Notes: generated from the sequence alone by a model not told the origin. A DNA stretch of 43,719 nt from Fidelibacterota bacterium (GCA_002719095.1 PBGO01000020.1:31266-74984), one strand, 5' to 3'. Shown: positions 17,456 to 27,637, counted from the first letter of the stretch. Numbers and translations are program-made.

Positions 17456-17917
17456 ATGAAAAAAGTTTCAGATTCTTCTGTGATTATGCACGAGCTTGTA
17501 TTGCCCAATGACACAAATATTTTAGGTAATGTTTTGGGCGGAAGAGTAATGCATTTGATTGATATATGTGCTGCAATGTCTGCATACAAGCACGCAAGAT
17601 CTCCTGTAGTAACTGCAAGTATTGACCATCTTAATTTTCTATCTCCTGCAAACAAAGGTGATATTCTTATTTTAAAATCATCTGTTAATTATGTATCTAG
17701 TACATCAATGGAAATAGGCGTCAAAGTTGAATCTGAAAATACTTTGACAGGCAATATCAAGCATACTGCTTCAGCTCATCTAACTTTTGTTGCATTAGAC
17801 GATGAAGGAAAGCCTAAAAAAATTAGTAAAATAGAACCTCTTTCAGATATTGAGCATGCTCGGTATAAGTCAGCTATGAAAAGAGTGGAAACTAGAAAAA
17901 AGGAGCTTTCTAAATGA
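17456..17917 (+). CDS. Hotdog-fold acyl-CoA thioesterase (YciA/YkhA type)
   Basis: The protein hydrolyses acyl-CoA to free acid and CoA. Hotdog-fold signatures are NVLGGRVMHLIDICAAMSAYKHA, seen here as the short motif LGGRVMHLID, followed by VVTASIDHLNFLSPANKGDIL and the strand SSTSMEIGVKVE. This layout is that of the YciA/YkhA/ACOT7 group, and 153 residues is usual. No Shine-Dalgarno is visible before the ATG. Its stop overlaps the nqrA start by 4 bases (ATGA), an unexpected coupling of a lipid enzyme with a sodium pump. The acyl chain preference is not readable. Confidence 0.88.
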   Translation: MKKVSDSSVIMHELVLPNDTNILGNVLGGRVMHLIDICAAMSAYKHARSPVVTASIDHLNFLSPANKGDILILKSSVNYVSSTSMEIGVKVESENTLTGNIKHTASAHLTFVALDDEGKPKKISKIEPLSDIEHARYKSAMKRVETRKKELSK

Positions 17918-19248
17918 CGACTTTTAACCTACTCAAAGGACATAATTTAAATTTAAAAGGCAAACCTTCGAAAAAAGTTATCAATATAAATAATCCTAAA
18001 CAATTTGCTGTACATCCCAATCAGTATAAGGGTATGAAGCCTAAAATGTTGGTTAAAAAAGGAGATACAGTGAAGATAGGAACTCCTCTCTTCTACGATA
18101 AATCTAAAGATAATGTAAAAATCATATCACCCGCAAATGCCGTTGTAGAGGATATTATTTTAGGAAAAAGAAGAGTTGTTGAAAAAATTTGTTTGAGAAA
18201 AATAGGACATGAATCAAAGCAGATCAAAATAGAAAATTCAAAGATAGAAAATAATTTTAAAAAATTTTTACTAGATTCGGGAATGTGGTCTCTCATAAGG
18301 CAAAGACCTTTTTCTAAAGTTCCTGATCCTGATATTAGTCCAAGAGCTATTTTTCTCTCTCTTCATCAAACAAGCCCTTTTTCAGTTGATTTAGAATTGA
18401 TTTTGGAAGACTGTAAGCATGAAATTGAGCAGGGTTTAAAACTTTTGACTAGTCTTACAAGTGGTAATGTTTACCTATCACTAAAAAAGGGTTCAAATTT
18501 CATTGAAAACATGGATACATCAAATGTGAAAATAAATTATTTTTCAGGTCCACATCCATCTGGAAATATAGGTGTGCAAATTCATCATATAGAGCCTATA
18601 CTATCTGCAGATGATGTGGTTTACTACCTTTCAATCCAAGACTTATTATCTATTGTAAGGACTTATGAATCAGGTGAGTATGATTTGAAAAAGATAATAT
18701 CATGTGCTGGAGATGGTGTATCCAATCCTTCTTACTACAAAATTGACCGAGGAATATCTATGCAAGAAATTTTAGGCGATATAGATACTGAAAAGTTTCG
18801 CATTATATCTGGCGATGTTTTATCTGGCTCTTTGTCTAAAAACGATGATGCTATGAACTCATTTGATGAAATCATTTCAGTAATACCTGAAATACTTGAA
18901 AGAGAATTTGTTGGTTGGGCATTGCCAGGGGCTTCAAAATACTCTTTATCTAATACTTTTTTATCTTCAGCCTTCGGTTTGGGCGAATCAAATCTTAAAA
19001 CAGGCCTTAATGGAAGTATTAGAGCTATAATTCCATTTGGAAGGTGGGAAAAAGTCTTACCAATGGATATCTACCCAGATTTTCTTGTAAAGAGTATTTT
19101 AGCAAACGATATAGATATGATGGAAAAATTAGGCATCTACGAATGCGACCCTGAAGATTTTGCACTTTGCGCCTTTTCGTGTCAATCTAAGATTGAAGTT
19201 TCAAAAATAATATCAAACGGATTAGAACTAATAGAGAAAGAAGGATGA
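17914..19248 (+). CDS. nqrA: Na+-NQR subunit A
   Basis: NqrA is the cytoplasmic, quinone-associated subunit of the Na+-translocating NADH:quinone reductase. The N-terminus begins with the lipoyl-like region of the family, GHNLNLKGKPSKKVI and MLVKKGDTVKIGTPLFYDK. The middle has FSGPHPSGNIGVQIHHI and the end GIYECDPEDFALCAFSC. The length of 444 matches NqrA. It overlaps the thioesterase upstream and nqrB downstream, 4 bases each. It is the first of six contiguous nqr genes in the standard order. Confidence 0.94.
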   Translation: MTTFNLLKGHNLNLKGKPSKKVININNPKQFAVHPNQYKGMKPKMLVKKGDTVKIGTPLFYDKSKDNVKIISPANAVVEDIILGKRRVVEKICLRKIGHESKQIKIENSKIENNFKKFLLDSGMWSLIRQRPFSKVPDPDISPRAIFLSLHQTSPFSVDLELILEDCKHEIEQGLKLLTSLTSGNVYLSLKKGSNFIENMDTSNVKINYFSGPHPSGNIGVQIHHIEPILSADDVVYYLSIQDLLSIVRTYESGEYDLKKIISCAGDGVSNPSYYKIDRGISMQEILGDIDTEKFRIISGDVLSGSLSKNDDAMNSFDEIISVIPEILEREFVGWALPGASKYSLSNTFLSSAFGLGESNLKTGLNGSIRAIIPFGRWEKVLPMDIYPDFLVKSILANDIDMMEKLGIYECDPEDFALCAFSCQSKIEVSKIISNGLELIEKEG

Positions 19249-20639
19249 AAAATATACTAAATAGATTACAAGTTTTAGCAAAAACTGGACCAACAATGCC
19301 AAAAATGACTTTTCTAAGAAATCAATTAGATAAAGTTGAAAAACATTTTTTAGATGGAGGAAAACTTGAAAAACTTCATCCATTGTATGATGCAATTGAT
19401 ACTTTTTTGTTTGTACCTGGCTACAAAACAGAAAATGGACCTCATGTTAGAGACTCTATAGACTTAAAAAGATCAATGATTTTTGTAGTCATTGCTTTAT
19501 TACCATGTTTATTGTTTGGAATATATAATACAGGCTATCAGTCAAATTTACTTTATGATTCATCCTATAATTCTAATAGCCTTCTGTCAAATATTATTAA
19601 CAACATATGGGTTGGTGCAATTACTGTACTTCCAATATATATAGTGACATATACAGTTGGGGGAATTTGCGAGGCAATATTCTCCGTCGTTAGAAAACAC
19701 GAAATCAATGAGGGATTCTTAGTAACCGGAATGCTTATACCCTTGACTTTACCGCCCGATATTCCTCTTTGGATGGTTGCAGTAGCTACTGCGTTTGGTA
19801 TAGTCATTGGAAAGGAAATATTTGGTGGAACAGGTTTTAATATTTTTAATCCTGCTTTAGTAGCCAGAGCTTTTCTATTCTTTGCTTATCCAGCATACAT
19901 GTCTGGTGACAAGGTGTGGGTTGTTAAACCTTCTTGGTATTATCCTTCTGGAGAAAGTGTAGAGTATATGACAAAAGCAACACCACTGGGAGATTTAGCA
20001 AACGCATCGTATGGTGGAAAAATACCTTATGTTTCTGATGTAGTTGAGTATTCATGGTTTGATATGTTTATAGGATTCGTGCCTGGTTCAATTGGAGAAA
20101 CATCTACTCTTTGTGTATTAATTGGGGCTTTATTTTTAATCATGACAGGCATTGGAAGTTGGAGAACTATGATTGGTTGTGTTTTTGGTATGTTATTTAT
20201 GACAATAATTCTCAATTACATAGTTGGTCCACTTTTTGCAAAAGAAAATGTATTCTTATTTGTTGGACCACAATGGCATCTTGTGATTGGATCTTATGCT
20301 TTTGCAACAGTTTTCATGGCTACTGACCCTGTTTCTAGTGCTCACACTGAGCAAGGAAGATATTATTACGGTTTTCTTATAGGTTTGATGGGTGTATTAA
20401 TTAGAGTGCTGAATCCGGCCTACCCAGAAGGTATGATGCTAGCTGTTTTATTTGCTAATGGCTTTGCTCCTTTAATAGATTATTATGTGGTAAAAGCTAA
20501 TATCGTGAGAAGAGAGAAAAAAAATAAATTTGCCCTAGCTCATCCAAGTAGCTCTAAATTTAAAAAACCTGCGGTAGACACCGCTGCTCCTGAAGTGGGT
20601 ATTTCTTCTGCAAGAATTCAAGGAAAATCTCCAAAATGA
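19245..20639 (+). CDS. nqrB: Na+-NQR subunit B
   Basis: NqrB is the large multi-helix membrane subunit that carries covalent FMN and riboflavin and takes part in sodium translocation. It has many hydrophobic helices, the family stretch GTGFNIFNPALVARAFLFFAYP and ATDPVSSAHTEQGR. The FMN-accepting Thr should be 246 in the motif EYMTKATPLG. This departs from the common DxxSGAT form by E for D and K for G, but the Ala-Thr-Pro-Leu core is kept. The N-terminal soluble part is typical, and the C-terminal tail is Lys-rich. It overlaps nqrA and nqrC by 4 bases. Confidence 0.94.
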   Translation: MKNILNRLQVLAKTGPTMPKMTFLRNQLDKVEKHFLDGGKLEKLHPLYDAIDTFLFVPGYKTENGPHVRDSIDLKRSMIFVVIALLPCLLFGIYNTGYQSNLLYDSSYNSNSLLSNIINNIWVGAITVLPIYIVTYTVGGICEAIFSVVRKHEINEGFLVTGMLIPLTLPPDIPLWMVAVATAFGIVIGKEIFGGTGFNIFNPALVARAFLFFAYPAYMSGDKVWVVKPSWYYPSGESVEYMTKATPLGDLANASYGGKIPYVSDVVEYSWFDMFIGFVPGSIGETSTLCVLIGALFLIMTGIGSWRTMIGCVFGMLFMTIILNYIVGPLFAKENVFLFVGPQWHLVIGSYAFATVFMATDPVSSAHTEQGRYYYGFLIGLMGVLIRVLNPAYPEGMMLAVLFANGFAPLIDYYVVKANIVRREKKNKFALAHPSSSKFKKPAVDTAAPEVGISSARIQGKSPK

Positions 20640-21442
20640 TCAAATATTTAAAGAACCCATTTATTTTTATTGGTATAGTAGCTTTAACAGCTGCTATGAT
20701 ACTCTCTACGTTTAGTGAGTCAACAAAAAAAATGGTTAAAAACAATAAAGATCTTGATAGAAAAAAAAATGTTCTCCTCGCTAGATATTTAGAAGATTTT
20801 AAAGATTCCAGCCATCCATACATATCTATGCTATCATCGGAAAAAGAATTAAATAAGCTGTATAATAGCGAAATAGAAGAATTGATTTTCAAAACAGATG
20901 GCAGTCAATTTAGTCCTCAAAATAAAAGTCAGTTCAGTGACCTTGTTTGGAAAGAAGATTCTAGTCCAAAGCTTGGGCAAGAAGGACAAATGCTTTATTC
21001 ATTTAAAAATAGTAATGAAAATTTTTTACCACTGTTCATATCTAAGACAACAGGAGGATTTATAATTCCAATTTCAGGCAAAGGTTTGTGGTCGACAATT
21101 AAGGGGTTTATCTATATTATACCCAACAATGAAATGAACGGAGAATTTATTGTCAAAGGTATCTCTTTTTATGAGCATGCAGAAACACCAGGCTTAGGTG
21201 GAGAAATTGATAAGTATGAGGTCAAATCTAGATATTTAAACAAATATATAAGCTTAAATGATAATAAATCACCGGAAATGACCAAATCTATATTAGATTC
21301 GAAATATGAGTTAGAATATATTTCTGGAGCTACAATAACTAGTGATGGACTCGATACCTTTATTGGTTACCATATTCTAGATAGATATAGAAAAATACTA
21401 ATTAATAATAAGACTTTAACTTCTGAGGTATTTTATGAATAA
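20636..21442 (+). CDS. nqrC: Na+-NQR subunit C
   Basis: NqrC has one N-terminal membrane helix (about 7-25) and a periplasmic FMN-binding domain. The FMN is attached by ApbE to Thr 233 in [11 protein letters not shown], a canonical flavinylation motif. The segments [14 protein letters not shown] and [11 protein letters not shown] are also family markers. The length of 268 is standard. It overlaps nqrB by 4 and nqrD by 8 bases. The transferase that modifies it is encoded after nqrF. Confidence 0.94.
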   Translation: MIKYLKNPFIFIGIVALTAAMILSTFSESTKKMVKNNKDLDRKKNVLLARYLEDFKDSSHPYISMLSSEKELNKLYNSEIEELIFKTDGSQFSPQNKSQFSDLVWKEDSSPKLGQEGQMLYSFKNSNENFLPLFISKTTGGFIIPISGKGLWSTIKGFIYIIPNNEMNGEFIVKGISFYEHAETPGLGGEIDKYEVKSRYLNKYISLNDNKSPEMTKSILDSKYELEYISGATITSDGLDTFIGYHILDRYRKILINNKTLTSEVFYE

Positions 21443-22025
21443 AATTTTTTCAGACCCGATAAGTAATGAAAATCCAATCACTAAACAAGTTTTGGGTGTT
21501 TGTTCGGCTTTAGCTGTTACAGTATTGGTTGATAAGGCAATAATCATGACTTTTGCTATGACATTTGTTCTTACATTTTCTAATGTTACAATTTCACTTC
21601 TAAGGTCTGTAATTCCGCATAGTATTCGAATCATTGTTCAGTTAACAGTCATTGCCACATTAGTAATCCTTGTAGACTTATTTTTAAAAGCATATGCTTT
21701 TGAAATGAGTAAGCAGTTATCCGTATTTGTTGCTTTAATTATTACTAATTGTATTGTCATGGGAAGAGCGGATGCGTTTGCTATGCAAAATAATGTTAAG
21801 GATTCATTTATTGATGGTTTAGCAAATGGTATTGGATATGGCATCATTCTAATACTTGTTGCCTTTTTTCGTGAGCTTCTTGGTAGCGGTACTTTACTTG
21901 GTTATGGCATAATGCCGGAGTCTTATATTGGAAACGGACTGATGCTATTAGCTCCAGGTGCATTTATTATTTTAGGGTTAATAATTTGGGCTCAAAGAAC
22001 AATTACAGGTTACGTAGAGGAATAA
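21435..22025 (+). CDS. nqrD: Na+-NQR subunit D
   Basis: NqrD is an integral membrane subunit related to NqrE. The two form an inverted pair that binds an iron centre at the membrane midplane. One conserved Cys lies in [11 protein letters not shown] (Cys 23), the second in [33 protein letters not shown] is a family signature. The length of 196 and about six helices are normal. The start overlaps nqrC by 8 bases. Confidence 0.94.
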   Translation: MNKIFSDPISNENPITKQVLGVCSALAVTVLVDKAIIMTFAMTFVLTFSNVTISLLRSVIPHSIRIIVQLTVIATLVILVDLFLKAYAFEMSKQLSVFVALIITNCIVMGRADAFAMQNNVKDSFIDGLANGIGYGIILILVAFFRELLGSGTLLGYGIMPESYIGNGLMLLAPGAFIILGLIIWAQRTITGYVEE

Positions 22026-22031
22026 ATATTA

Positions 22032-22646
22032 ATGGAATATATAAATTTAGCTATTAAATCAATTTTTGTAGAGAATATGATTTTATCTTTTTTCCTGGGT
22101 ATGTGTTCATATCTTGCTATTTCCAAGAAAATTGAACCATCTATCGGACTTGGGGCAGCGGTAATTTTTGTGTGTGGAATTTGTACTCCAGTAAACTGGT
22201 TTATAAAAAATTATTTGTTGGATGAAGGTGCCTTATATTGGATTTTAGGCGAGAATGCGTTAGACATTGATTTGACTTTTTTGGCCTACATAGCTTACAT
22301 TGCGACAATAGCTGCTATGGTTCAGCTAGTTGAAATGATTATTGAAAGATTTAGTCCCTCCTTATATGCAAGTTTAGGAGTTTTTCTGCCGCTTATAGCA
22401 GTCAACTGTTCAATATTAGGCGCATCATTATTTATGGCAGAAAGAAATTATGAGCTAGGTCAATCAGTTGTATTTGGTTTAAGTTCAGGTTTTGGTTTTG
22501 CCTTGGCTATACTTTCAATGGCTGCAATCAGATTTAAAATTCAATATGCAAATGTTCCAGATGGGCTAAAGGGTCTTGGAATTACCATGATACTTACGGG
22601 GTTAATTTCAATGGCATATTTGTCTTTCTCAGGGATAAAACTTTAA
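22032..22646 (+). CDS. nqrE: Na+-NQR subunit E
   Basis: NqrE is the partner of NqrD. Conserved cysteines for the shared iron centre are visible in [11 protein letters not shown] (Cys 25) and [15 protein letters not shown]. Other family signatures are [18 protein letters not shown] and [15 protein letters not shown]. About six hydrophobic helices and 204 residues are standard. It follows nqrD by 6 bases and precedes nqrF by 13. Confidence 0.94.
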   Translation: MEYINLAIKSIFVENMILSFFLGMCSYLAISKKIEPSIGLGAAVIFVCGICTPVNWFIKNYLLDEGALYWILGENALDIDLTFLAYIAYIATIAAMVQLVEMIIERFSPSLYASLGVFLPLIAVNCSILGASLFMAERNYELGQSVVFGLSSGFGFALAILSMAAIRFKIQYANVPDGLKGLGITMILTGLISMAYLSFSGIKL

Positions 22647-22659
22647 TAGGAATGTTAAT

Positions 22660-23886
22660 ATGGTAATAATTTCAGGTGTAATAGTTTTCTTAATGATTTC
22701 TTACTTTCTTGTTTCGATTTTATATTTTGCAGAGCGAAAGCTTGTATCGCAAGAAGATGTTCAGATTAGCATTAATGACGACGATGGAAAAAGCTTCAAG
22801 ACTAAGCCAGGCAGTACTTTATTGTCTTCCTTATCTAATCAGAATATTTTTATTCCTTCTGCCTGCGGAGGAGGAGGCACATGCGGTGTTTGCAAGTGTC
22901 AGGTAAGTGATGGAGGTGGTGACTTACTTCCAACCGAATCAGGCCATATTTCAAGATCTGAAGCAAAAGAAAATTGGAGATTATCTTGTCAGGTCAAAGT
23001 TAGACAAGACATGAAGATCGAATTACCTCCTGAAGTATTAGATGTGAAGAAATGGGAATGTACGGTTAAATCAAACAGAAGTGTAGCCACATTTATTAAA
23101 GAGTTAGTAGTTGAGCTACCGAAAGGTGAAACAATCGACTTTAAATCTGGCGGTTATATACAAATTGATATACCTAAATACGAATGTTCGTACTCAGAAT
23201 TTGATGTGGAAGATCAATACAGGGGTGATTGGGATAAGTTTAAAATGTGGGATTTGGTTGCGAAAAATCAAGAAGATGGCGTCTTTAGAGCATATTCGAT
23301 GGCCAATCATCCAGCAGAAGGTAATATAATCATGCTGAATGTACGAATTGCTCATCCTCCACCGCAACAATGGGATGCTCCCCCCGGAGTAGCTTCCTCT
23401 TTTATATATAATCTAAAACCAGGAGATAAGGTTAATATCTCCGGTCCATATGGTCATTTTTTTATTAAAGATACAGATCGTGAAATGGTCTATATTGGTG
23501 GAGGAGCTGGTATGGCTCCGATGAGATCTCATATTTTCCATTTGTTCAATACACTTAAAACCGGAAGAAAAGTTTCATACTGGTATGGTGCTAGATCAAA
23601 AAGAGAAATGTTTTATGATAGCCACTTTAAAAAAATTCAAGAAGAATTTCCTAATTTTAGTTACCATGTAGCTTTATCAGACCCTTTACCTGAAGATAAT
23701 TGGAAAGGTTACACAGGTTTCATACATCAAGTAGTTTTAGATAATTATCTAAACGATCATGAAGATCCAACCGAAATTGAGTACTATATGTGCGGTCCGC
23801 CAATGATGAATGCTGCTGTGTTAAATATGCTCGATGACATTGGTGTCGATCCTGATATGATTGATCTTGATGATTTTGGTGGCTAG
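22660..23886 (+). CDS. nqrF: Na+-NQR subunit F, NADH-oxidising
   Basis: NqrF takes electrons from NADH. It has an N-terminal membrane helix (3-24), a 2Fe-2S ferredoxin domain with Cys 69, 75, 78 and 110 ([14 protein letters not shown], then LSCQVKV), an FAD site ([13 protein letters not shown]) and an NADH domain ([21 protein letters not shown]). The end, [12 protein letters not shown], is the standard NqrF C-terminus. The length of 408 matches the family. Its 3' end overlaps the apbE reading frame. The weak GGA upstream of its start would suffice as a ribosome site within the operon. Confidence 0.95.
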   Translation: MVIISGVIVFLMISYFLVSILYFAERKLVSQEDVQISINDDDGKSFKTKPGSTLLSSLSNQNIFIPSACGGGGTCGVCKCQVSDGGGDLLPTESGHISRSEAKENWRLSCQVKVRQDMKIELPPEVLDVKKWECTVKSNRSVATFIKELVVELPKGETIDFKSGGYIQIDIPKYECSYSEFDVEDQYRGDWDKFKMWDLVAKNQEDGVFRAYSMANHPAEGNIIMLNVRIAHPPPQQWDAPPGVASSFIYNLKPGDKVNISGPYGHFFIKDTDREMVYIGGGAGMAPMRSHIFHLFNTLKTGRKVSYWYGARSKREMFYDSHFKKIQEEFPNFSYHVALSDPLPEDNWKGYTGFIHQVVLDNYLNDHEDPTEIEYYMCGPPMMNAAVLNMLDDIGVDPDMIDLDDFGG

Positions 23887-24910
23887 AAATAAAATTTTAA
23901 TAAAGTTTTATTTTTCTCTAATTCTAATTAGTAGCTGTACTGATAATGATTATGTTACATCATATTCTTTCAATGGCTCTACTATGGGAACAACATATAC
24001 TGTAGTAATTAAAAATAACGATAAAAAACCTGTATCAATAAAAAATGACATTGAAACAATTCTTGCTAAAATAAATCAAGAAATGTCTACCTACGATACT
24101 GATTCTTATATTTCAAATTTTAACAAAGATATAAGTATGAAAGAGTTTAAATTACCCAGTTACTTTTCCCAAGTAATCGAAAAAAGTTTTTATTATTATG
24201 ATATATCAAAAGGATTATTTGATATAACAGTTCATCCTCTCTATGAATTATGGGGATTTCAAACTAAAACTATTAATGCTTCTGAACCTTTGCCAAGTCA
24301 AGTTTTAAGTACTTTAAAATCCGTAGGAATGGATAATCTTATATATAATAGTGCTAGGAAGTCGTTGCAAAAAACAAATTTAAAAACATCTATAGATTTA
24401 AGTGCTATTGCTAAAGGTTATGCGGTCGATGTCATATCAAATTATTTGATTAAATCTGGATATAAATCATTTTTAATAGATATTGGCGGGGAGATAAAAG
24501 TGAGTTCTTCAGATGAGTCGTTTTGGGAAATTGGTATACAAAAACCTAGTATTGCAGAAATCGGTTCAGTATCGAACGTTATTAGACTAAGAAACAACGC
24601 AATTGCAACGTCAGGCAGTTACTCAAATTTCATAGATTATATAAATACAAATTCAAGGAGATGCCACATTATAAATCCGAAAGATGGTTACCCAATTATA
24701 ATCGAGGATGGTTTGATAGTTTCGGCTTCTGTAATTGCCAATTCTTGCATAGACGCTGATGCGATTGCTACTATTTTAATGCTTCAAAGCGCAAAAGACG
24801 CTTTGAATTTTGTTAATAGTTTAGAAAATGTTGAGGCGTATTTGATTTATATCGATAATGAAGAATTTAAAGCAGCTCAGAGCGTTGGTTTCGGTGAATT
24901 TATAAACTAA
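23879..24910 (+). CDS. apbE: FAD:protein FMN transferase, lipoprotein
   Basis: ApbE attaches FMN to threonines of NqrB and NqrC outside the cytoplasm. Markers are [37 protein letters not shown] and the metal-site end segment [13 protein letters not shown] prefer the GTG start at 23879, which gives [20 protein letters not shown], a lipoprotein signal with lipobox LISSC. The ORF track starts at ATG 23861, which adds six residues and overlaps nqrF more. Either way the frames overlap. Placement right after nqrF fits its role in pump maturation. It ends 9 bases before the convergent nqrM. Confidence 0.93.
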   Translation: MARNKILIKFYFSLILISSCTDNDYVTSYSFNGSTMGTTYTVVIKNNDKKPVSIKNDIETILAKINQEMSTYDTDSYISNFNKDISMKEFKLPSYFSQVIEKSFYYYDISKGLFDITVHPLYELWGFQTKTINASEPLPSQVLSTLKSVGMDNLIYNSARKSLQKTNLKTSIDLSAIAKGYAVDVISNYLIKSGYKSFLIDIGGEIKVSSSDESFWEIGIQKPSIAEIGSVSNVIRLRNNAIATSGSYSNFIDYINTNSRRCHIINPKDGYPIIIEDGLIVSASVIANSCIDADAIATILMLQSAKDALNFVNSLENVEAYLIYIDNEEFKAAQSVGFGEFIN

Positions 24911-24919
24911 ATAGCTTAT

Positions 24920-25081
24920 TTATTTCTTGATTGAACAGATTTTTTTTTGCGCCACTCCACAATCACAATTTTGACCTACTCCACCACAGGAACCTTTAAG
25001 CTCTTTATTGAGAAATAAGGAACCTAAGCCCATAATAATTAATATTGAAAACAATAATAAGATTGATAATATAAATACCAT
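24920..25081 (-). CDS. nqrM: NqrM, Na+-NQR maturation protein
   Basis: This 53-residue ORF is absent from the supplied track. On the minus strand it reads one membrane helix (about 2-24), then ELKGSCGGVGQNCDCG and a last Cys near the end. The single N-terminal helix, the GS-C-GG turn and the closely spaced cysteines are those of NqrM (DUF539), which is needed to insert the iron centre of NqrD/E. In Vibrio it follows apbE on the same strand; here it is inverted and converges on apbE with a 9-base gap. The start ATG is 35 bases from divergent nhaD. Location beside a complete nqr operon supports the call. Confidence 0.85.
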   Translation of the reverse strand: MVFILSILLLFSILIIMGLGSLFLNKELKGSCGGVGQNCDCGVAQKKICSIKK

Positions 25082-25116
25082 AAATATGTTAATAATTTAT
25101 TATAAATTTAAGGTAT

Positions 25117-26526
25117 ATGAAAAACATGTTTTTATTAATTTTGATTTTGTTATCGAATTTATCTGCAGCAGGAGGTGATTATTACTCAGCTCCAGACCTG
25201 AGTTTGGTATATATTATCCCATTTGTCGGTATTCTTCTATCAATAGCTGTTCTTCCTTTGATTGCTCACGGTTTTTGGGAAGAAAATTATGGAAAAATTT
25301 CGTTATTTTGGGCTCTTGCATTCTATGTGCCTTTTTTGTTTACTGGATTTGATTTTGCAGTTCATGAGCTAGTTAAAGTAATTGCAACAGAGTACATTCC
25401 TTTCATAATAATATTGTTTTCACTATATACAATCTCAGGTGGAATCCTTATTAAAGGTGAATTAGTCGGATCTACAAAATTAAATATCATTATATTATTA
25501 GTTGGTACTATTTTATCTTCCTGGATGGGAACAACTGGAAGTGCAATGCTCCTTATTAGACCTCTGTTAAAGGCTAATAAAGAACGTAAATACAAAGTTC
25601 ATACAGTTGTTTTCTTTATTTTCCTTGTAGCCAACATAGGTGGTTCGCTGACCCCTTTGGGAGACCCTCCATTATTCATTGGCTTTTTAAAAGGAGTTGA
25701 CTTTTTTTGGACAACTAAACATATGTTTTTGCCTATGGTCACTATTTCTGCTCTTCTTATTTCAGCTTACTATTTCGTTGACACATACTATTGTAAAAAA
25801 GAAAATTTTAAATCAAGCAAAAATTTTTCTTTAAGAAAAATTCAACTAGAAGGCTCTTTTAATTTCATATTAATTGTTGGTGTTGTATGTTCGGTTCTTT
25901 TAAGTGGTATGAGCAGTTTAAAATATCCAATATTTGAAATATTTCATGTTAAAATATTGGCAGGTAACGTGATCAGAGATTTTATGCTCATTTTTTTAGC
26001 TGTAATGAGTCTAGTTTTTACAAAAAACGAATTTAGAAAAATGAATCGTTTTACTTGGCATCCAATTCAGGAAGTTGCTAAGCTGTTCATAGGCATATTT
26101 ATAACAATAATACCTGCTATTTTAATCCTCAACGAAGGCAAGAATGGAGCTCTTGCTCCAATAATTTCTTTAGTTCAAGATGATGGGCAGAATATTAATT
26201 CTATGTATTTTTGGCTAACTGGAATCTTATCATCATTTCTTGATAATGCACCAACTTATATGGTTTTTTTCAATTTAGCAGGAAGTTCAGTTGATACAAA
26301 TGTGGCAAATTATTTGATGTACGATCAGACCGCAACTCTTTTGGCTATTTCACTCGGTGCAGTTTTTATGGGTGCTATGACTTATATAGGCAATGCACCA
26401 AACTTTATGGTTAAATCAATATCAGAAGAGAACGGTGTCAAAATGCCAAGCTTTTTTGGTTTTATAGGCTGGTCAGTCATTATTCTTGTACCTTGCTTCA
26501 TTATAATTAATTTATTATTTGTTTAA
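25117..26526 (+). CDS. nhaD: Na+/H+ antiporter, NhaD type
   Basis: This polytopic inner-membrane protein of 469 residues has 11-13 hydrophobic segments. NhaD/ion-transporter superfamily motifs are GTTGSAMLLIRPL, ANIGGSLTPLGDPPLF and SSFLDNAPTYMVFFNL, with GAMTYIGNAPNFMV near the C-terminus. It would exchange cytoplasmic Na+ for H+, turning the sodium gradient made by NQR into pH control or the reverse. The N-terminal 18 residues resemble a signal peptide (LILILLSNLSAAGG), as in many NhaD proteins. It lies just after the NQR genes, divergent from nqrM, with 35 bases between. No Shine-Dalgarno is visible. Confidence 0.9.
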   Translation: MKNMFLLILILLSNLSAAGGDYYSAPDLSLVYIIPFVGILLSIAVLPLIAHGFWEENYGKISLFWALAFYVPFLFTGFDFAVHELVKVIATEYIPFIIILFSLYTISGGILIKGELVGSTKLNIIILLVGTILSSWMGTTGSAMLLIRPLLKANKERKYKVHTVVFFIFLVANIGGSLTPLGDPPLFIGFLKGVDFFWTTKHMFLPMVTISALLISAYYFVDTYYCKKENFKSSKNFSLRKIQLEGSFNFILIVGVVCSVLLSGMSSLKYPIFEIFHVKILAGNVIRDFMLIFLAVMSLVFTKNEFRKMNRFTWHPIQEVAKLFIGIFITIIPAILILNEGKNGALAPIISLVQDDGQNINSMYFWLTGILSSFLDNAPTYMVFFNLAGSSVDTNVANYLMYDQTATLLAISLGAVFMGAMTYIGNAPNFMVKSISEENGVKMPSFFGFIGWSVIILVPCFIIINLLFV

Positions 26527-26535
26527 GGATAACTA

Positions 26536-26637
26536 ATGTTCAGATATATATCGCTAGCGGTTGATTCAAAAATTACTCAACATAATGCTTTTGTTCAGCT
26601 TTTAATTTTACCCATATTCAAAAATCCAAATGCATAA
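26536..26637 (+). CDS. Possible 33-residue leader peptide
   Basis: ATG 26536 opens a 33-codon frame with AAGGA 8 bases upstream, directly after nhaD. It ends in a stop that overlaps the nrnA start by 8 bases (ATG at 26630, TAA at 26635). I do not recognise the peptide (MFRYISLAVDSK...). The position suggests translational coupling to nrnA, which has no ribosome site of its own. It is too short to prove by eye and could be chance. Confidence 0.3.
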   Translation: MFRYISLAVDSKITQHNAFVQLLILPIFKNPNA

Positions 26638-27637
26638 ATTATCGACTAGTTTTGATACAGTAAAAAATATTATAGATGATTCTCATAGTATCCTCCTATC
26701 CACTCATGAAAATCCAGACTGCGATGGATTGGGTTCAGAAATAGCTATTTATTATTATTTGAAATCTATTGGAAAAGATTGTAAAGTTATAAACTGTACT
26801 GAAATGTCTTCAAAATATAAGTTTATTGACCCTGAAAATATCATTCAAGTTTATTCACCTGATCATGATGAGTGGCTAGAAAAAATTGATTTAGCAATTA
26901 TTTTTGATATAGGTAATTACACCAGATTGAGACAAATTCATTCATTGATTATTAACTGTAAAAATAAAGTAAGTATTGATCATCATTTATCTTTAAAAAA
27001 TTCTTTTTTTAATCATGAAATTATTGATGTCGATGCCCCGGCTACTGGTTATATAGTATGGGATTTCTTGAATGATTTAAATCCTGAATCTCTCAACAAT
27101 AATTTTGTTGCGAATGCACTATATTCAGCGATAATTACTGATACAGGTTCTTTCAGATATTCTAATACTAACCCTAAAACTCATTTGATTGCAGCATCTC
27201 TTCTTGAAAAAGGTGTTCAGCCAAATGAGGTTTATCAAAACATTTATGAAAATCGAACTAAATCACAAATTCGTTTACTCGCGCGCGTAATTGACAAAAT
27301 TGAATATCACTGCAAAGGGGAGCTTGCGTATGTTATTTTATTTGAATCTGATTTTCAAGCTTGCAATTCCAATTTATCAGAAAATGAGGGTATGGCAGAT
27401 TTCATTCGATCTATTGAGGGTGTTGAAGTTTCTTTCGTAGTTACTCAGATAGGTATAGAAAAATATAAAATCAGCTTTAGATCAAGAAGAAAATACATTA
27501 TTAATGATATTGCTGAACAATTTTCTGGCGGTGGGCATGCTCTTGCCTCTGGAGCAACAGTAAGCACGAGAGACCCTGAGAATTTAGTCAGCCAAATAAT
27601 AAGTTCCTTAAAAGAGAGGATTAAAAATGTCAATTAA
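26630..27637 (+). CDS. nrnA: DHH-DHHA1 phosphoesterase, NrnA-like
   Basis: The family includes nano-RNases that degrade 2-5 nt RNAs and 3'-phosphoadenosine 5'-phosphate, and also c-di-AMP/pGpG hydrolases. Metal motifs are [21 protein letters not shown] and SIDHHLS (the DHH motif), and the DHHA1 domain ends in [12 protein letters not shown]. The length of 335 is that of the stand-alone NrnA form with no membrane or PAS domain. The ATG has no visible ribosome site and overlaps the short upstream frame. The 3' end overlaps dcd by 11 bases. The exact substrate is not decided by the sequence. Confidence 0.88.
   Translation: MHKLSTSFDTVKNIIDDSHSILLSTHENPDCDGLGSEIAIYYYLKSIGKDCKVINCTEMSSKYKFIDPENIIQVYSPDHDEWLEKIDLAIIFDIGNYTRLRQIHSLIINCKNKVSIDHHLSLKNSFFNHEIIDVDAPATGYIVWDFLNDLNPESLNNNFVANALYSAIITDTGSFRYSNTNPKTHLIAASLLEKGVQPNEVYQNIYENRTKSQIRLLARVIDKIEYHCKGELAYVILFESDFQACNSNLSENEGMADFIRSIEGVEVSFVVTQIGIEKYKISFRSRRKYIINDIAEQFSGGGHALASGATVSTRDPENLVSQIISSLKERIKNVN

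Noticed and set aside
20560-20892. 110-codon minus-strand ORF across the nqrB/nqrC junction
   Set aside because: It lies opposite two clear overlapping nqr genes and looks like antisense of Lys/Asp-rich sequence.
22709-22906. Short ORFs inside nqrF (22709 and 23111)
   Set aside because: They are out-of-frame shadows of NqrF, whose own frame has all motifs intact.
23861-23878. ATG start of apbE given by the ORF track
   Set aside because: The GTG at 23879 gives a cleaner lipoprotein signal and less overlap with nqrF. The ATG remains possible.
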